Shown: positions 1 through 11,360 of the stretch, one piece after another
Layout of the letters: the number at the start of each line of letters is the position of its first letter
Numbering within the stretch: position 1 is the stretch's first letter
Assembly: GCA_034096865.1 (NCBI GenBank)
Contig: JAWQFJ010017135.1
Span: forward strand, 32,501 to 67,500
Reading direction: 5' to 3'
Origin: Theodoxus fluviatilis
Lineage: Eukaryota; Mollusca; Gastropoda; Cycloneritida; Neritidae
Length of the DNA stretch: 35,000 bases
Made by a program: the position numbers and the translations under genes
Notes under the pieces: model-generated
Database searches by the model: none
The model's input: only the letters and a program-made list of their open reading frames with translations
Told to the model about the DNA's origin: nothing

Positions 1-116
1 TGATTGACGGTTATTGTATATTGTAATGTTTGTTTATGTATGCGCCTTGAGCATGTCTTAACTCATGGTAAGGCGCTATATAAATCCACACATTATTATT
101 ATTATTATTATTATTA
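1..116 (+). repeat. 3' tail of a SINE/LINE-like element with (ATT)n end
   Basis: The left edge holds a stretch containing GGCGCTATATAAAT, followed within a few bases by an ATT microsatellite. Tails of this kind (a GCGCTATATAAA block running into ATT repeats) close many dispersed SINE/LINE copies in aquatic invertebrates. The body of the element, if present, lies left of the window, so the family cannot be named. Confidence 0.45.
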
Positions 117-1680
117 GAAAGGCAAATCTACCACATGTACCACTGAGAGTAAAATACAGCCAGAGCTACTCAATGCCCCCCCACCCACCCACCCCACCCA
201 CCCCAAATTACTTAAACATATATATCCTTTGCTCTGCACATGACAGATGAATTATGTGTCAGCAGTCAGTGAGGAAAGAAAATCATCTTTGTTTTAATTA
301 AATTCATTCGCAAGTGTTACTTAGACCGAGGGCAATAATTACCACTACTTTCCTGGATGAAGAACCAATAAAATCATCTCAAAAAGAAGGGGAACATAAA
401 TTACATATATATTTGTCATTTCTTGAAAGGCATTTTAACTGAGCCATCACCAATGATCATCACATTTTTAAAATGCATGGCTTGTTTGGGAGCTGACAAC
501 AGAGACAAGAAAGGAAACTACAGAGAAAGCTTAGAATGTCAACTTCCCATATTTTGCTTACATTTTAAATAATGACATGTGTCAATTATATGGCTAATGA
601 CAAAGTCACGGAGTGTGAACACAGATAGATAGTAAAAATTTCCCTAATCAATTTCCCCCCACTGCAAACAGCATTTTATATTGTTGACATTACTCTGGCT
701 GTCAAAGCAGACATTCTGTTTGTTGAGAGAACATGAAATACACCTATTTGTTTAGTCATGGTGCACCAGGGAAAGCTGCTCAGAGGGGCATGACAGTAGA
801 AGAAGGCCTTGACAGAAAAGTGCTAAGTTAGGGGTATTTTCGTTACAATATTCGATGACATTTTCACAAATACAACAGTATATTTAAAAATACTGCGCAT
901 ACTGCAAAATAAGTAACATATATATGAAACACTTTCTGACCGACTGAATGTACTTTGTCCCACTTTGGTGCGTCACAGTAGTAACATATTGTGGTGGGGG
1001 TGGAGGCAAGGCTTGATGGTACAAGGGCCCAGGCATGAGACAAAATCGCTGCTGCTTTCCATAACTTTATTGTTACCCATGGGTATAGGAGCTCCTGGCT
1101 GGTCTGAGGCCTGATGATAATGGCCTGGACCAACCCAAGACCATGGTGGCAGTGGTCTCTCCCCCAGATCGGGATGGAGTCTCCCAAGAGACTGGTGGTG
1201 GTCGTCTGTCTAGACCTGCCGACAGTCCCTCCTTATCAAAGAAATGCGCGGACCTCAGGGGAGCCAGGCTTGGGATCGGCGGTCGCGGATCTCAGCCTGT
1301 CTCTGGGTTGTGTTTTCCTAATGATAGAAAAAGGCTCATTGCTGCCTTATACTTACTCGAAATTATTCACACCAAGTGTTGCCTCGATAGGCATAACAAA
1401 GTCAACCGAATGAATATTGCACCATTGCAATCAGATGTCTTAATTTAGAGAAAGCATCAAATTTGTCTCTTGTTTCTAACAATTTAGGCATAGCGCGCGA
1501 GAACGACAGGAGGGACTATCAGCGGTCTCATGTCAAGTTCAATTAACAAACGATAAGGAAAGGCCGCTGTGCGACCATCCCGGACTGATAAGCTACATAG
1601 TAGGCTGGTTACACAACATATATAACACGGGCGTCCGAGACGCAGGATACATGATAGAGAGAGGAAAGAGGGGAACAATG
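117..1680. other. Intronic or intergenic sequence without a recognisable gene
   Basis: AT-rich sequence up to about 950, then a somewhat GC-richer block (about 960-1480). Two overlapping plus-strand frames of about 100 codons (1114-1413 and 1143-1448) are open in that block but resemble no family I know. The stretch probably lies within an intron of the minus-strand ARPC1 gene, whose third coding exon is not in the window. Confidence 0.4.
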
Positions 1681-1689
1681 CAATGTCGG

Positions 1690-3045
<1,356 letters not shown>

Positions 3046-3075
3046 GCCGAGAGAGAGAGAGAGAGAGAGGGAGAG
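3046..3075 (+). repeat. Short (GA)n microsatellite
   Basis: About 25 bases of GA dinucleotide with a GGGA interruption at the 5' boundary (minus-strand sense) of the LINE-like fragment. Confidence 0.8.
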
Positions 3076-3380
3076 AGTCCATGTAAAGACTTTGGGCTTC
3101 ACTTCACCCGGTCACAATACTATGTCACGAAATCCAAGTCAAGTGATCTTCTCCACTCATTCAGTGCCAAAAGTGAGCTCACAAATCAGCCTCATACACA
3201 AGATTTCACTTCTCTCTCAAAAGAAAGGGAAAAAACTGTATTTTAAACAAGACATAATATCACTGTTGTTTTGCTTCTAAAAAAAACTTAGCACTTTTCC
3301 TTTAAGCAATTAAACACATTCTTCTCATCATAAAGCACAACACACAGATCACAATGAGAAAACTAAGAGGAAGCACTGAC

Positions 3381-3898
3381 AGCTCCACAGGAGACAATGC
3401 GGTTGCTCTTGGGTGCCCAGTCAATGCTTGTCACTCGCTGGCCGTGTTCTGAGAGGGTGAAGGCCTCGTCGTACTTGTCCCCTTTCTTGTTGAAGATCTT
3501 CACCTCATGGTCGTTGAGGGACAGAGCCACACCTGCAACAAAAGAAACAGCCATTGAAAGTGCTGCTATCAGAACATAAGACCCATTACATACTGGCCAC
3601 ATTCACGAAGTTTGTAAATTTAACATGGGAAATGCTCTTTGATTTTCCATTACAGAAGCACAGGTTGTTTTTTTATTTCGCTGGCTGGTTGGCTGGCTGG
3701 CTGGCTGGCTGGCCGGTTGTGTGCTTGCTAACTGGCTTGCTTTTTCAAAAACGATCATATTCTTGTAGACTTTCCATGTGAATCCTTGTCCTGTTGGTGT
3801 TAGCACCAGCTTCTAAAGAATGTATACTTACTGGAGCGGTCTTTATTCCAGGCGTGACAAGTCACAGGATCAGTGCCGAAGTAGTGTTTCTCAGTCAT
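3381..3898 (-). CDS. ARPC1: Actin-related protein 2/3 complex subunit 1 (ARPC1), first two coding exons
   Basis: ARPC1 is the WD40 beta-propeller subunit of the Arp2/3 complex, which nucleates branched actin filaments in the cytoplasm. Coding exon 1 is 3832-3898. It begins ATG with A at -3 and encodes 22 codons containing the family block PVTCHAWNKDR. Its donor is A|GTAAGT. Coding exon 2 is 3381-3532. Its acceptor is TTGTTGCAG and its donor GTCAGT, and it encodes the first WD repeats, with ALSLNDHEVKIFNKKG and TSIDWAPKSNRIVSCGA. The joined 73 codons stay in frame and align without gaps, apart from one residue, to the known human ARPC1 N-terminus. The rest of the propeller is not in the window, so the gene runs off the left edge and intron 2 exceeds 3.3 kb. 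A leader exon probably ends at 4712. The A and B paralogues cannot be told apart from this part. Confidence 0.93.
3533..3831 (-). repeat. ARPC1 intron between coding exons 1 and 2, with a (GGCT)n run
   Basis: A 299-base GT-AG intron. It contains a GGCT/GGTT tetranucleotide run at about 3681-3715 and little else. Confidence 0.85.
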
Positions 3899-4004
3899 TG
3901 TTGCTGCAAAACACAAGCATCTCTTTTATGACCATCAACAACACACACAGTGATAGTGTTCTTTCACAAAGCAGAAAAAGTGACAAGGAAGTGAGTAAAA
4001 GGAA

Positions 4005-4275
<271 letters not shown>

Positions 4276-4711
4276 ATAGTTGCATTCATAACCTACTTTA
4301 TTTTCAACAACAGGATGAGAGAAAAATAACAAACTCTGTGACACACAGACACACCCCTGTTCGTGACTCATCTTCCTTCCTTTTCCTCAGGTGCTCAACT
4401 TTTGTCAGCATGCCTGTCAAACAGTGCAAAGGCACTGCATAAAAAACAAAGACTAATACTCAAATTAATTATGAGCAGTTCAAAAGCTGGCAACCACAAG
4501 GACACACACCAAACCAACTTTCCGTGAAAGTGCCACTACGGTGCTAGCTTTATAGTTTATACTTCCTGGTCAGTATCATTTATTTTTATGGGTCGCCTGT
4601 GATTGCACAGGAATGCACGTTCCCTCGATCTTTTATCCAAGAGCAGGTACTCATTATCAAAATATGGCCAGTCAACGTCTTCAACACGACTACCAAAATA
4701 GGCGTACTTAC
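4276..4711 (-). other. Proximal part of the ARPC1 leader intron
   Basis: No gene is seen. The stretch begins, in transcript order, with the donor GTAAGT at 4711-4706. It contains a polypurine/polypyrimidine patch near 4370-4390. Confidence 0.4.
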
Positions 4712-4800
4712 CTTTATGGAAGTCAAGTTTGGTTGTGAGGAAGATACGTTGGAATTCGCGGACTCTGGTCAGTCTACACGAATCCAACTAGCAGTCAACG
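4712..4800 (-). other. Candidate ARPC1 leader exon (3' end at 4712)
   Basis: On the minus strand, CCATAAAG|GTAAGTAC is a near-perfect splice donor with its exon end at 4712. Joined to the acceptor at 3905-3904 it would give an ARPC1 leader. An ATG at 4787 is in frame through this junction with the ARPC1 start and would add about 27 residues. Family members normally begin at the later ATG, so I treat this as 5' untranslated sequence. The 5' limit is a guess. A second donor-like site (T|GTAAGT, exon end 4860) is an alternative. Confidence 0.4.
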
Positions 4801-5069
4801 CCCCGACCGGTGTACTGAAATCAATGCTCTCTACAATGAATTGAAAAGAAATCACTTACAAAAATTATTGTATGATATCACGTGAAATAATATCTCATGA
4901 AAGATGAAGATTTACAGTTTAATTGAAATATTGATATATATTTTGAATTTACTGACAAATAATTATGTAGTTCACCGCACCTTGTTGGTTATCTCCCCTC
5001 AGCTCAGAGCAGCGAATGGCCAGACGCCGAGAGATGTTGACAAATAAGTTGGGCTAGCGCTTTTCCCTA
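4800..5069. promoter_or_regulatory. Candidate shared promoter between divergent ARPC1 and the zinc-finger gene
   Basis: The minus-strand ARPC1 leader donor (4712) and a plus-strand donor CTA|GTAAGA (exon end 5069) lie about 360 bases apart and point away from each other. A leader exon ending at 5069 could splice to the acceptor TTTTTCAG at 5576-5583, upstream of the zinc-finger start. No TATA box or CpG island stands out. This is inferred from gene layout and splice-site matches only. Confidence 0.35.
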
Positions 5070-5583
5070 GTAAGAGGTACTCAGACTTAATTCTTTTTCT
5101 TTCTCTCTTGATTAATGGAACTGTTATAATTGTGAGTGTAAAATGTGCATTTTTGTCGGAAATTATTATTTTACGAACAATGTCTCTGGTGCTAAAGCGT
5201 AGAAATGAATGCTTATCAGTTTTAATCTTGTAATTGTATGTTTTGATCTTTCGGTCATCAATTTTGGAGTTGGATACTTGGTCAGTTGGTGGGAAAACTT
5301 AGGGTTTGGGGGGAGGGGGTTGGTTGGTTAATACCCATGCACTGTCACTTCCCTTTTCTGTCACCGTTTCTGTAATTTTCACTTAATGCAACATTGAACT
5401 GTGCAGTGACTGCGTGGAAAAGCATTAGATCGCCTGTCAAAGTTCACTGTTGTACATTAGTTGACGTTGCTACGGAAAATAAATCTGTCAACCCCGACCT
5501 CATTGATATTTTGTTAATAATAACTTTTTTCCCAAGGATTTTCCTTAGGAAAATTCTCAATCTGTGCAATTGTTATTTTTCAG
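5070..5583 (+). other. Probable 5' UTR intron of the zinc-finger gene
   Basis: Between the donor-like GTAAGA (5070) and the acceptor TGTTATTTTTCAG ending at 5583 the sequence is AT-rich and noncoding. The 75-codon frame starting at 5394 has no recognisable content. Confidence 0.35.
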
Positions 5584-5704
5584 AAGTTGAAAAGAGAGGA
5601 AGATTTTGGCACCAAGAATAGCTGTGGGTGATTGTTTCAAACTGAAAGTGGATTCTCCAGTGCCTTAATTTAGCAGTGGAACGCTCTGAAGTGCAAAGCT
5701 GAGT

Positions 5705-6934
5705 ATGGAGTCTTATTCTCAAGATCCTGCACCAGACTTTGTCACTCCATCACTGGATGGAAACATGGAGGGGTCTTCAGAGAGTGATGGCAGTGGAGAC
5801 TGGGAGGAGGATGTATATGATCAGGATGAGAAGGGTGAAACTCCTTCAGCCTGCAATGCAGGGATTCAGATGAGAGCTGATTCCAACTCTGAGCCAAAAG
5901 AGAAAAAGTTCAAGTGTGAGCTGTGTGACAAGCATTTTTCCTGGCCCTACCAGCTGCAGAATCACATAGAGAAGGGCCACCCTGGAGTTCCCAGGCACTG
6001 TGAGCTCTGTGGCAAGAAGTTTGGGTGGTCAAACCAGCTGCCCACCCATGTGTGCATTGTTCCACCTGCTGAAGCCAGAACCCTGAGCTACACCTGTACC
6101 GTGTGTGGACAGGCCTTCAAGCGAGCTGGCATCCTCAGGAGACACATGTACAAGCACCCTGACTCTCTCAAGTACCATTGTGATGTCTGTGGTAGAGGAT
6201 TCTCAGCCCAGGCTTTCCTTGACAACCACAAGAAGAGCCACTTGCCTGAGAAGTACAAAGGGAAGAAGATGGGTGCAAGCAGAGACAAGAGCCAACCTCC
6301 AAGGCAAGGCAGCAAACCTATCTACAGATGCTCTGAGTGTGAATGCTTCTTTCGGTACCCCAAGGGTCTTGAGGACCACATGAATGTCCACACAGGCAAC
6401 AAGCCCCAGAAGTGCTGGCACTGTGGCGAGACCTTTGCTGTGGTCCAGAGTCTCATGTCTCATGTGACCACAGCCCACTCCGAAGTCAAGCCCTACAAGT
6501 GTGAATTTTGCTCTGCCTCTTTCAAGCGCAGTGGCACGCTGAAGCAGCACCGACGCATTCACACGGGGGAGACGCCATACCGATGTGAGGAGTGTGGAAG
6601 GTCCTTCAAGCAGAACAGTGGTCTGCAGCGGCACAAAGTCTCTCACAACCGAAGCCAGCCCAACCCTTGTGATGTGTGTGGAGAATCGTTCCGCTATCGC
6701 AAGTCTCTTGTGGCTCACAAGCAACGGTTTCATCTGGAGATGACCATTTCAAAGCCTGAAGACAGGGAAGCAGAACACTCCCTCGTCAGTTTTGGTAGTG
6801 AATTCTCTCTGGAACATGCTGCAGGTGCCCTTGAAGTTCCCCCCCTTGAACAGCTTGAACACTTGCCTCAGGTGGCCCCTTATTTTAATAGCGGCCCTGT
6901 GTTCCCCGTGTTTGAACAGTCCCAAAAGAAGTGA
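5705..6934 (+). CDS. C2H2 zinc-finger protein with nine fingers (409 aa)
   Basis: Probably a nuclear sequence-specific DNA-binding regulator; the target is unknown. The whole frame is in one exon. The start ATG has A at -3 and G at +4, with no ATG between the likely acceptor (5583) and it. Residues 1-68 are acidic and Ser-rich (GDWEEDVYDQDEKGE). Fingers start at the first Cys: C71, C99, C131, C159, C209, C237, C266, C294 and C322. Eight have normal C-x2-C-x12-H-x3-5-H spacing. Finger 2 ends H115-x-C117 and lacks a normal second His. Fingers 1-4 and 5-9 form two blocks separated by a basic linker (180-205). Only some linkers resemble TGEKP (HTGNKP, HTGETP). The C-terminal 65 residues are acidic and hydrophobic and could act as an effector segment. 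No KRAB, BTB or ZAD domain is visible. I cannot name an orthologue. Confidence 0.9.
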   Translation: MESYSQDPAPDFVTPSLDGNMEGSSESDGSGDWEEDVYDQDEKGETPSACNAGIQMRADSNSEPKEKKFKCELCDKHFSWPYQLQNHIEKGHPGVPRHCELCGKKFGWSNQLPTHVCIVPPAEARTLSYTCTVCGQAFKRAGILRRHMYKHPDSLKYHCDVCGRGFSAQAFLDNHKKSHLPEKYKGKKMGASRDKSQPPRQGSKPIYRCSECECFFRYPKGLEDHMNVHTGNKPQKCWHCGETFAVVQSLMSHVTTAHSEVKPYKCEFCSASFKRSGTLKQHRRIHTGETPYRCEECGRSFKQNSGLQRHKVSHNRSQPNPCDVCGESFRYRKSLVAHKQRFHLEMTISKPEDREAEHSLVSFGSEFSLEHAAGALEVPPLEQLEHLPQVAPYFNSGPVFPVFEQSQKK

Positions 6935-7613
6935 TTAATGACTGTTTTATAAAAAGTGGAGTGTGGTTTTCTCAGTGTGATGACAAGCGGTGTTCATTGG
7001 TATTGGTCCTTACTTTCCTGATGGATTGCAAGTCAGCTTCAAAGGGATATACCTGCATAATTGGTGAATGGCAGTATCTTACTGGAAAGTGTGGTAGGAT
7101 TAATCTTGTGTGAACTTATTAAAATTGCATGAAAAGATGAAAAAAAGTCAAGTTGAATTCAACATGGCCAACATAACATACTACTGCAGTAGGAGTATAA
7201 TAATGAACAGGAAGCAAAAGAGGAAAAAAAGGAATCCCCAGCTCAGCCTCCTACTGACTTAGTGGCCATGTTTCTGCCCCAATGGAACTGGAGCCTGAAA
7301 ATCAAACATCAGCCTGCACAACTCCTGTGGCATGGCTTGTGGCTGAAAGCATCTCTTCCTAGTGCATATGCACACAAATGCATACACACATGCATGCATA
7401 TACACGTCCTGTTTGTGTACATAAACATGCACATACACGCACACAGACACACACACACACATACACTCTTGCGTGCATGCACTCTATCTCTTTGGTGTGG
7501 AATACCAGACACAGACTGGATGAACTCCCTTTGGTTTTCAACATTCTTGGTGACATCAGTTTTTGATGCCTTGATTGCCTTCTTGAAAGAGTGTAAATAA
7601 GAAGACAGTATGA

Positions 7614-7648
<35 letters not shown>

Positions 7649-7774
7649 TTGACATTAAGGGGGTAAAAAAGTTAAGGTAACATTGGTTTTTGTTTTTTTA
7701 AGACTCTGTAAGTTTACCAGAACTTTTAAATATTTTTTTATTTGCGTTTCAGAAGAGACCAGATTAAAAATAAA
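6935..7774 (+). other. Zinc-finger gene 3' UTR and microsatellites
   Basis: Downstream of the stop there is an ATTAAA at 7118-7123 and a canonical AATAAA at 7769-7774, either of which could end the transcript. Between them lie a CA/ATGCAC-rich patch (7366-7470) and an AT dinucleotide run (7616-7645). No other gene is seen. Confidence 0.5.
7616..7645 (+). repeat. (AT)n microsatellite
   Basis: About 14 uninterrupted TA units in the presumed 3' UTR of the zinc-finger gene. Confidence 0.95.
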
Positions 7775-7959
7775 TCAAGTTCTGTTTTGCTGAAAACAGT
7801 TTTTCAAATGTAAATAGTGGATTCCTTGAGTGCTCATAGGGCAGGGAAGATGGGACGGTACACAGTTTGGTTGTTACCATCAATTTATTTCTTTTTTCAG
7901 GTTTTTGGGGGCATGATATAAAATTTAGTGTCGACAGGAAAAAATAGAGTCGGCTGAGA

Positions 7960-8977
7960 AATGGGCTCTGATGCATGGAAGCCAACCACAATAGTTGGTA
8001 ATGACAGCTCAGTTGCCAACTTCCAAGATAGCAACTATCGGTGTCTGGTCCCTGAGATGCATGAAAGTCTACTTGGATCCGACTTCGAAGTTGCCAACTA
8101 AACGTTGTGACATAGTAACTAACTAGGGTGAATTCCGGGAATCCCGTCTGAGTGCGCATGTGCAAGCGTCTTTGGCTGTCATCTAGTTGTTGGCAGATAG
8201 CACATTGTGTGCATGCAAGACCTCATGAAACTCATCTGCTGTTTTCAATATTTCATTGCAGTGAAATATAAATATATTGTATATTTCTCACTTATTGAAT
8301 GAATCAAGCAGATTCATGCGGTTGATATTCTGTCCCATCTCCTTCGTTGCAGTTGTCGATCAAACACACACATGAACGCCGTCATCTTTTGTGTTGACAT
8401 GAATTTACGCTCTTGCTCCAGCCTCAGCTCGCACTTTTCCCACCAAACTTGTGAAACCCTGGCATACATCGACACACATTTTCTCAATTAAAAAAATAAC
8501 GCTATTTAATTTGAACAGTGTTTTCATAACACAGATGCAATTTAAATGTATTGTTTTCATGGCATCAGACAACACGAACTTTGTATACAATTTCAACAGA
8601 TGCTTCGGCATGTAGATATGTCGACCTGCATTTCCATTTTTAAAATGTAGGAGCTTTCATGACCTATTAATGCATTCAACATACAGCTTTGATAAATTAA
8701 TGCTGTTCATGGCTTACATTTTCTTTATATGGGTTTCTAGTATCTCAAAATACAGTGTTTTCGGTGCAAACCGTAGACAGGTCTGCCATTTAATTGTGCA
8801 AATAATTGGCAACTACGGTTTTATTCCACCTCATGATGTGGTCGAAATATCATCATCAACTAGCGTCGAAATGACCGACAGTCGGGTTTCATGCATTGCA
8901 GACTGTGACGTTTAGTTGGCAACTGTCGTTCAGTTGGCAACTAAAGCTTTAGTCGGCTTTCATGCATTAGAGCCCAT
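7960..8977. mobile_element. Nonautonomous DNA transposon with long degenerate inverted ends
   Basis: The left end reads AATGGGCTCTGATGCATG, and the right end, reverse-complemented, reads AATGGGCTCTAATGCATG. Similarity continues inwards (AAGCC-AC, then AGTTGCCAACT and AACGT-GTGACA), so the inverted ends are roughly 150-170 bases long and partly decayed. Inside the ends are repeated near-palindromes: AGTTGCCAACT at 8011-8021 and 8089-8099, and in opposite sense AGTTGGCAACT at 8914-8924 and 8932-8942, with a one-mismatch copy at 8804-8814. There is no long ORF. No clear target-site duplication is visible, so the superfamily is unassigned. The middle (8150-8800) is AT-rich and noncoding. Confidence 0.75.
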
Positions 8978-9760
8978 TAGGTAACCACAACAATTTTTTT
9001 TGGGGGGGGGATCCTTATGCAGAAACAAGTGACGGTGACACTGTTATCAAATGTTCCATAGATAAAATTGTCATGTTAGTTTTTTTTTTAAACTTATAAT
9101 CATGAGTGTGTACATTTTATGCCATGAATAGCAGTTTCGTGCACCCCATACAACGTGTATACACTTATTTAGTACTTTGTATAATTATTGTATTATTCCT
9201 CACAGTTGCATCCATGAAGATGAGCCTACATTTTATTTCCAATATTGTTTAAATTTCTTTAAAAGGTTTCTATCTGTGATGTCATATTATTGTTCCAGAG
9301 TTCTAGGAAAGCCAGGCTGAAATGTAAAAAAGACAAAATAAGATTTTTTAATTCTGAGTTTATTATTTATAACACAAATTCCAGAGAAAATGGTATGATA
9401 TTATTTATTTATTATATTTGTACAAATTTGTTTTTTTTTCATAATCTGAAACTTTGCTGGATGTTTGTTCAATAACTCTTTCACTTTCAGTGACTAGCCT
9501 GGTACATCGTGCTTAAATTAATCAGGAGTAATTGTTATTGAAGTCATTTTCTTTGCACTGGTCCAGTAAGTGTCATAGAGCAGCATGCACACCTTCCCAG
9601 TAGGTGTGGATTTCCTCGGAGAGGACAGTGTGATGGCCACTGATCTGTCATCCAGTAGTTTTCTGTGTTTTGTCCAGGGGTGCAACCCTTAAACTGAAAA
9701 TGTTTCATGTATGCCAGTTGACAACTGAGGATCATTCTTCATGATGGTGTTATGATGAGG
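8978..9760. other. AT-rich intergenic sequence
   Basis: No gene or recognisable element is seen. A short T-run/G-run (8994-9010) directly follows the transposon. Confidence 0.5.
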
Positions 9761-9766
9761 ATGGAT

Positions 9767-9910
9767 GCCTATCATCATCATCATCATACTTGTTGTTTGT
9801 TGTTATCAATATTTTTGTCATAGTCATTATCATCACCATCATATTCATAACCATCATCATCATTATCATCATCATCATCAACATATTTTCATTAATATTG
9901 TCATCATCAG
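9767..9910 (+). repeat. Imperfect (ATC)n/(CAT)n array
   Basis: About 140 bases of interrupted ATC trinucleotides. Open frames across it are rich in Ile, His or Met only because of the repeat. Confidence 0.85.
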
Positions 9911-10335
9911 TTGCTGTTGCTGCTTTTGTTGCAGCTTTTGTTGTCACTATCCTAATAAGTGTATGGAGATTGGCTTGGTGTTAGTATTTTTGCTTTTTCA
10001 GCTGAAAAACTATTATGCAATTTTAACCAATTTTGTGTTTTTCTTGCTTTATTGATAACTGAATGCCAATATTTTGAACAGTTTTAATGTCATTTTGTAT
10101 GTGCCATACATTGGAGATTATTTAATTTTTAACATCTCAGTAGTCAGTATAACTCTGTTTACCTATTTATCATTAGTATTACAATTTTTACATATCTGGA
10201 TATAATTTAGTTATTTCCTAATATAAGTTGTTGATTATTAAGGTGCTCACCTTTTTTAGTTGCTTCATGACCGTGAGGTGTGATGAACAAAACTGCACAG
10301 ATTTTGTAGTTGCATTGTTGGGCAAGGTGCTTCGC
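9911..10335. other. AT-rich intergenic sequence
   Basis: Nothing coding is visible. It leads into the minisatellite that starts at 10336. Confidence 0.5.
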
Positions 10336-11222
10336 CTGCATTGCTTCTCCTGCTGAGAAGTTATACCAGGTACTGGATACTGCATTGCCTCTCCTACTGA
10401 GAAGTTATACCAGGTACTGGACACTGCATTGCCTCTCCTGCTGAGAAGTTATACCAGGTACTGGACACTGCATTGCTTCTCCTACTGAGAAGTTATACCA
10501 GGTACTGGACACTGCATTGCTCCTACTGAGAAGTTATACCAGGTACTGGACACTGCATTGCCTCTCCTACTGAGAAGTTATACCAGGTACTGGACACTGC
10601 ATTGCCTCTCCTACTGAGAAGTTATACCAGGTACTGGACACTGCATTGCCTCTCCTACTGAGAAGTTATACCAGGTACTGGACACTGCATTGCCTCTCCT
10701 ACTGAGAAGTTATACCAGGTACTGGACACTGCATTGCCTCTCCTCCTGAGAAGTTATACCAGGTACTGGACACTGCATTGCCTCTCCTACTGAGAAGTTA
10801 TACCAGGTACTGGACACTGCATTGCTTCTCCTGCTGAGAAGTTATACCAGGTACTGGACACTGCATTGCCTCTCCTACTGAGAAGTTATACCAGGTACTG
10901 GACACTGCATTGCTTCTCCTACTGAGAAGTTATACCAGGTACTGGACACTGCATTGCCTCTCCTACTGAGAAGTTATACCAGGTACTGGACACTGCATTG
11001 CCTCTCCTACTGAGAAGTTATACCAGGTACTGGACACTGCATTGCCTCTCCTACTGAGAAGTTATACCAGGTACTGGACACTGCATTGCCTCTCCTACTG
11101 AGAAGTTATACCAGGTACTGGACACTGCATTGCTTCTCCTGCTGAGAAGTTATACCAGGTACTGGACACTGCATTGCCTCTCCTGCTGAGAAGTTATACC
11201 AGGTACTGGACACTGCATTGCA
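10336..11222 (+). repeat. 44-bp minisatellite, about 20 copies
   Basis: The unit begins CTGCATTGCCTCTCCTACTG, continues GAAGTTATACC-type sequence and ends GGTACTGGACA, 44 bases in all. I count 20 head-to-tail copies. Copy 5 has lost four bases. Variation is concentrated at two sites: CCTCTCC versus CTTCTCC, and CTACTG versus CTGCTG or CTCCTG. Copies 1, 12 and 19 share the rarer CTTCTCC/CTGCTG state. The period is not a multiple of three and has no long ORF, so the array is noncoding. Very low divergence implies recent amplification or homogenisation. Confidence 0.97.
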
Positions 11223-11267
11223 GCCTAGCCACCTACGGTGAAATCCTCCCAAAATGTCCATAAATGA

Positions 11268-11351
11268 ACATTATTATTATTATTATCATCATCATTCATC
11301 ATCATCATTATTATTATTGCTATCATTATCATCACCATCACCATTATTATT
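11268..11351 (+). repeat. Imperfect (ATT)n/(ATC)n array
   Basis: Mixed ATT and ATC trinucleotides between the minisatellite and the next mobile element. The element's 9-bp target site lies at its right edge. Confidence 0.9.
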
Positions 11352-11360
11352 ATTAGTAAT

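Noticed and set aside
1114..1448. Two overlapping frames of about 100 codons
   Set aside because: No recognisable motif, no codon-level signal I can judge by eye, and no splice context supporting a gene.
4557..4787. 76-codon minus-strand frame as a separate gene
   Set aside because: It crosses a strong donor at 4712 and is better explained as the ARPC1 leader exon plus intron.
10336..11222. CRISPR-like regular repeats
   Set aside because: Units are contiguous 44-mers with no variable spacers, and the DNA is eukaryotic. It is a minisatellite.
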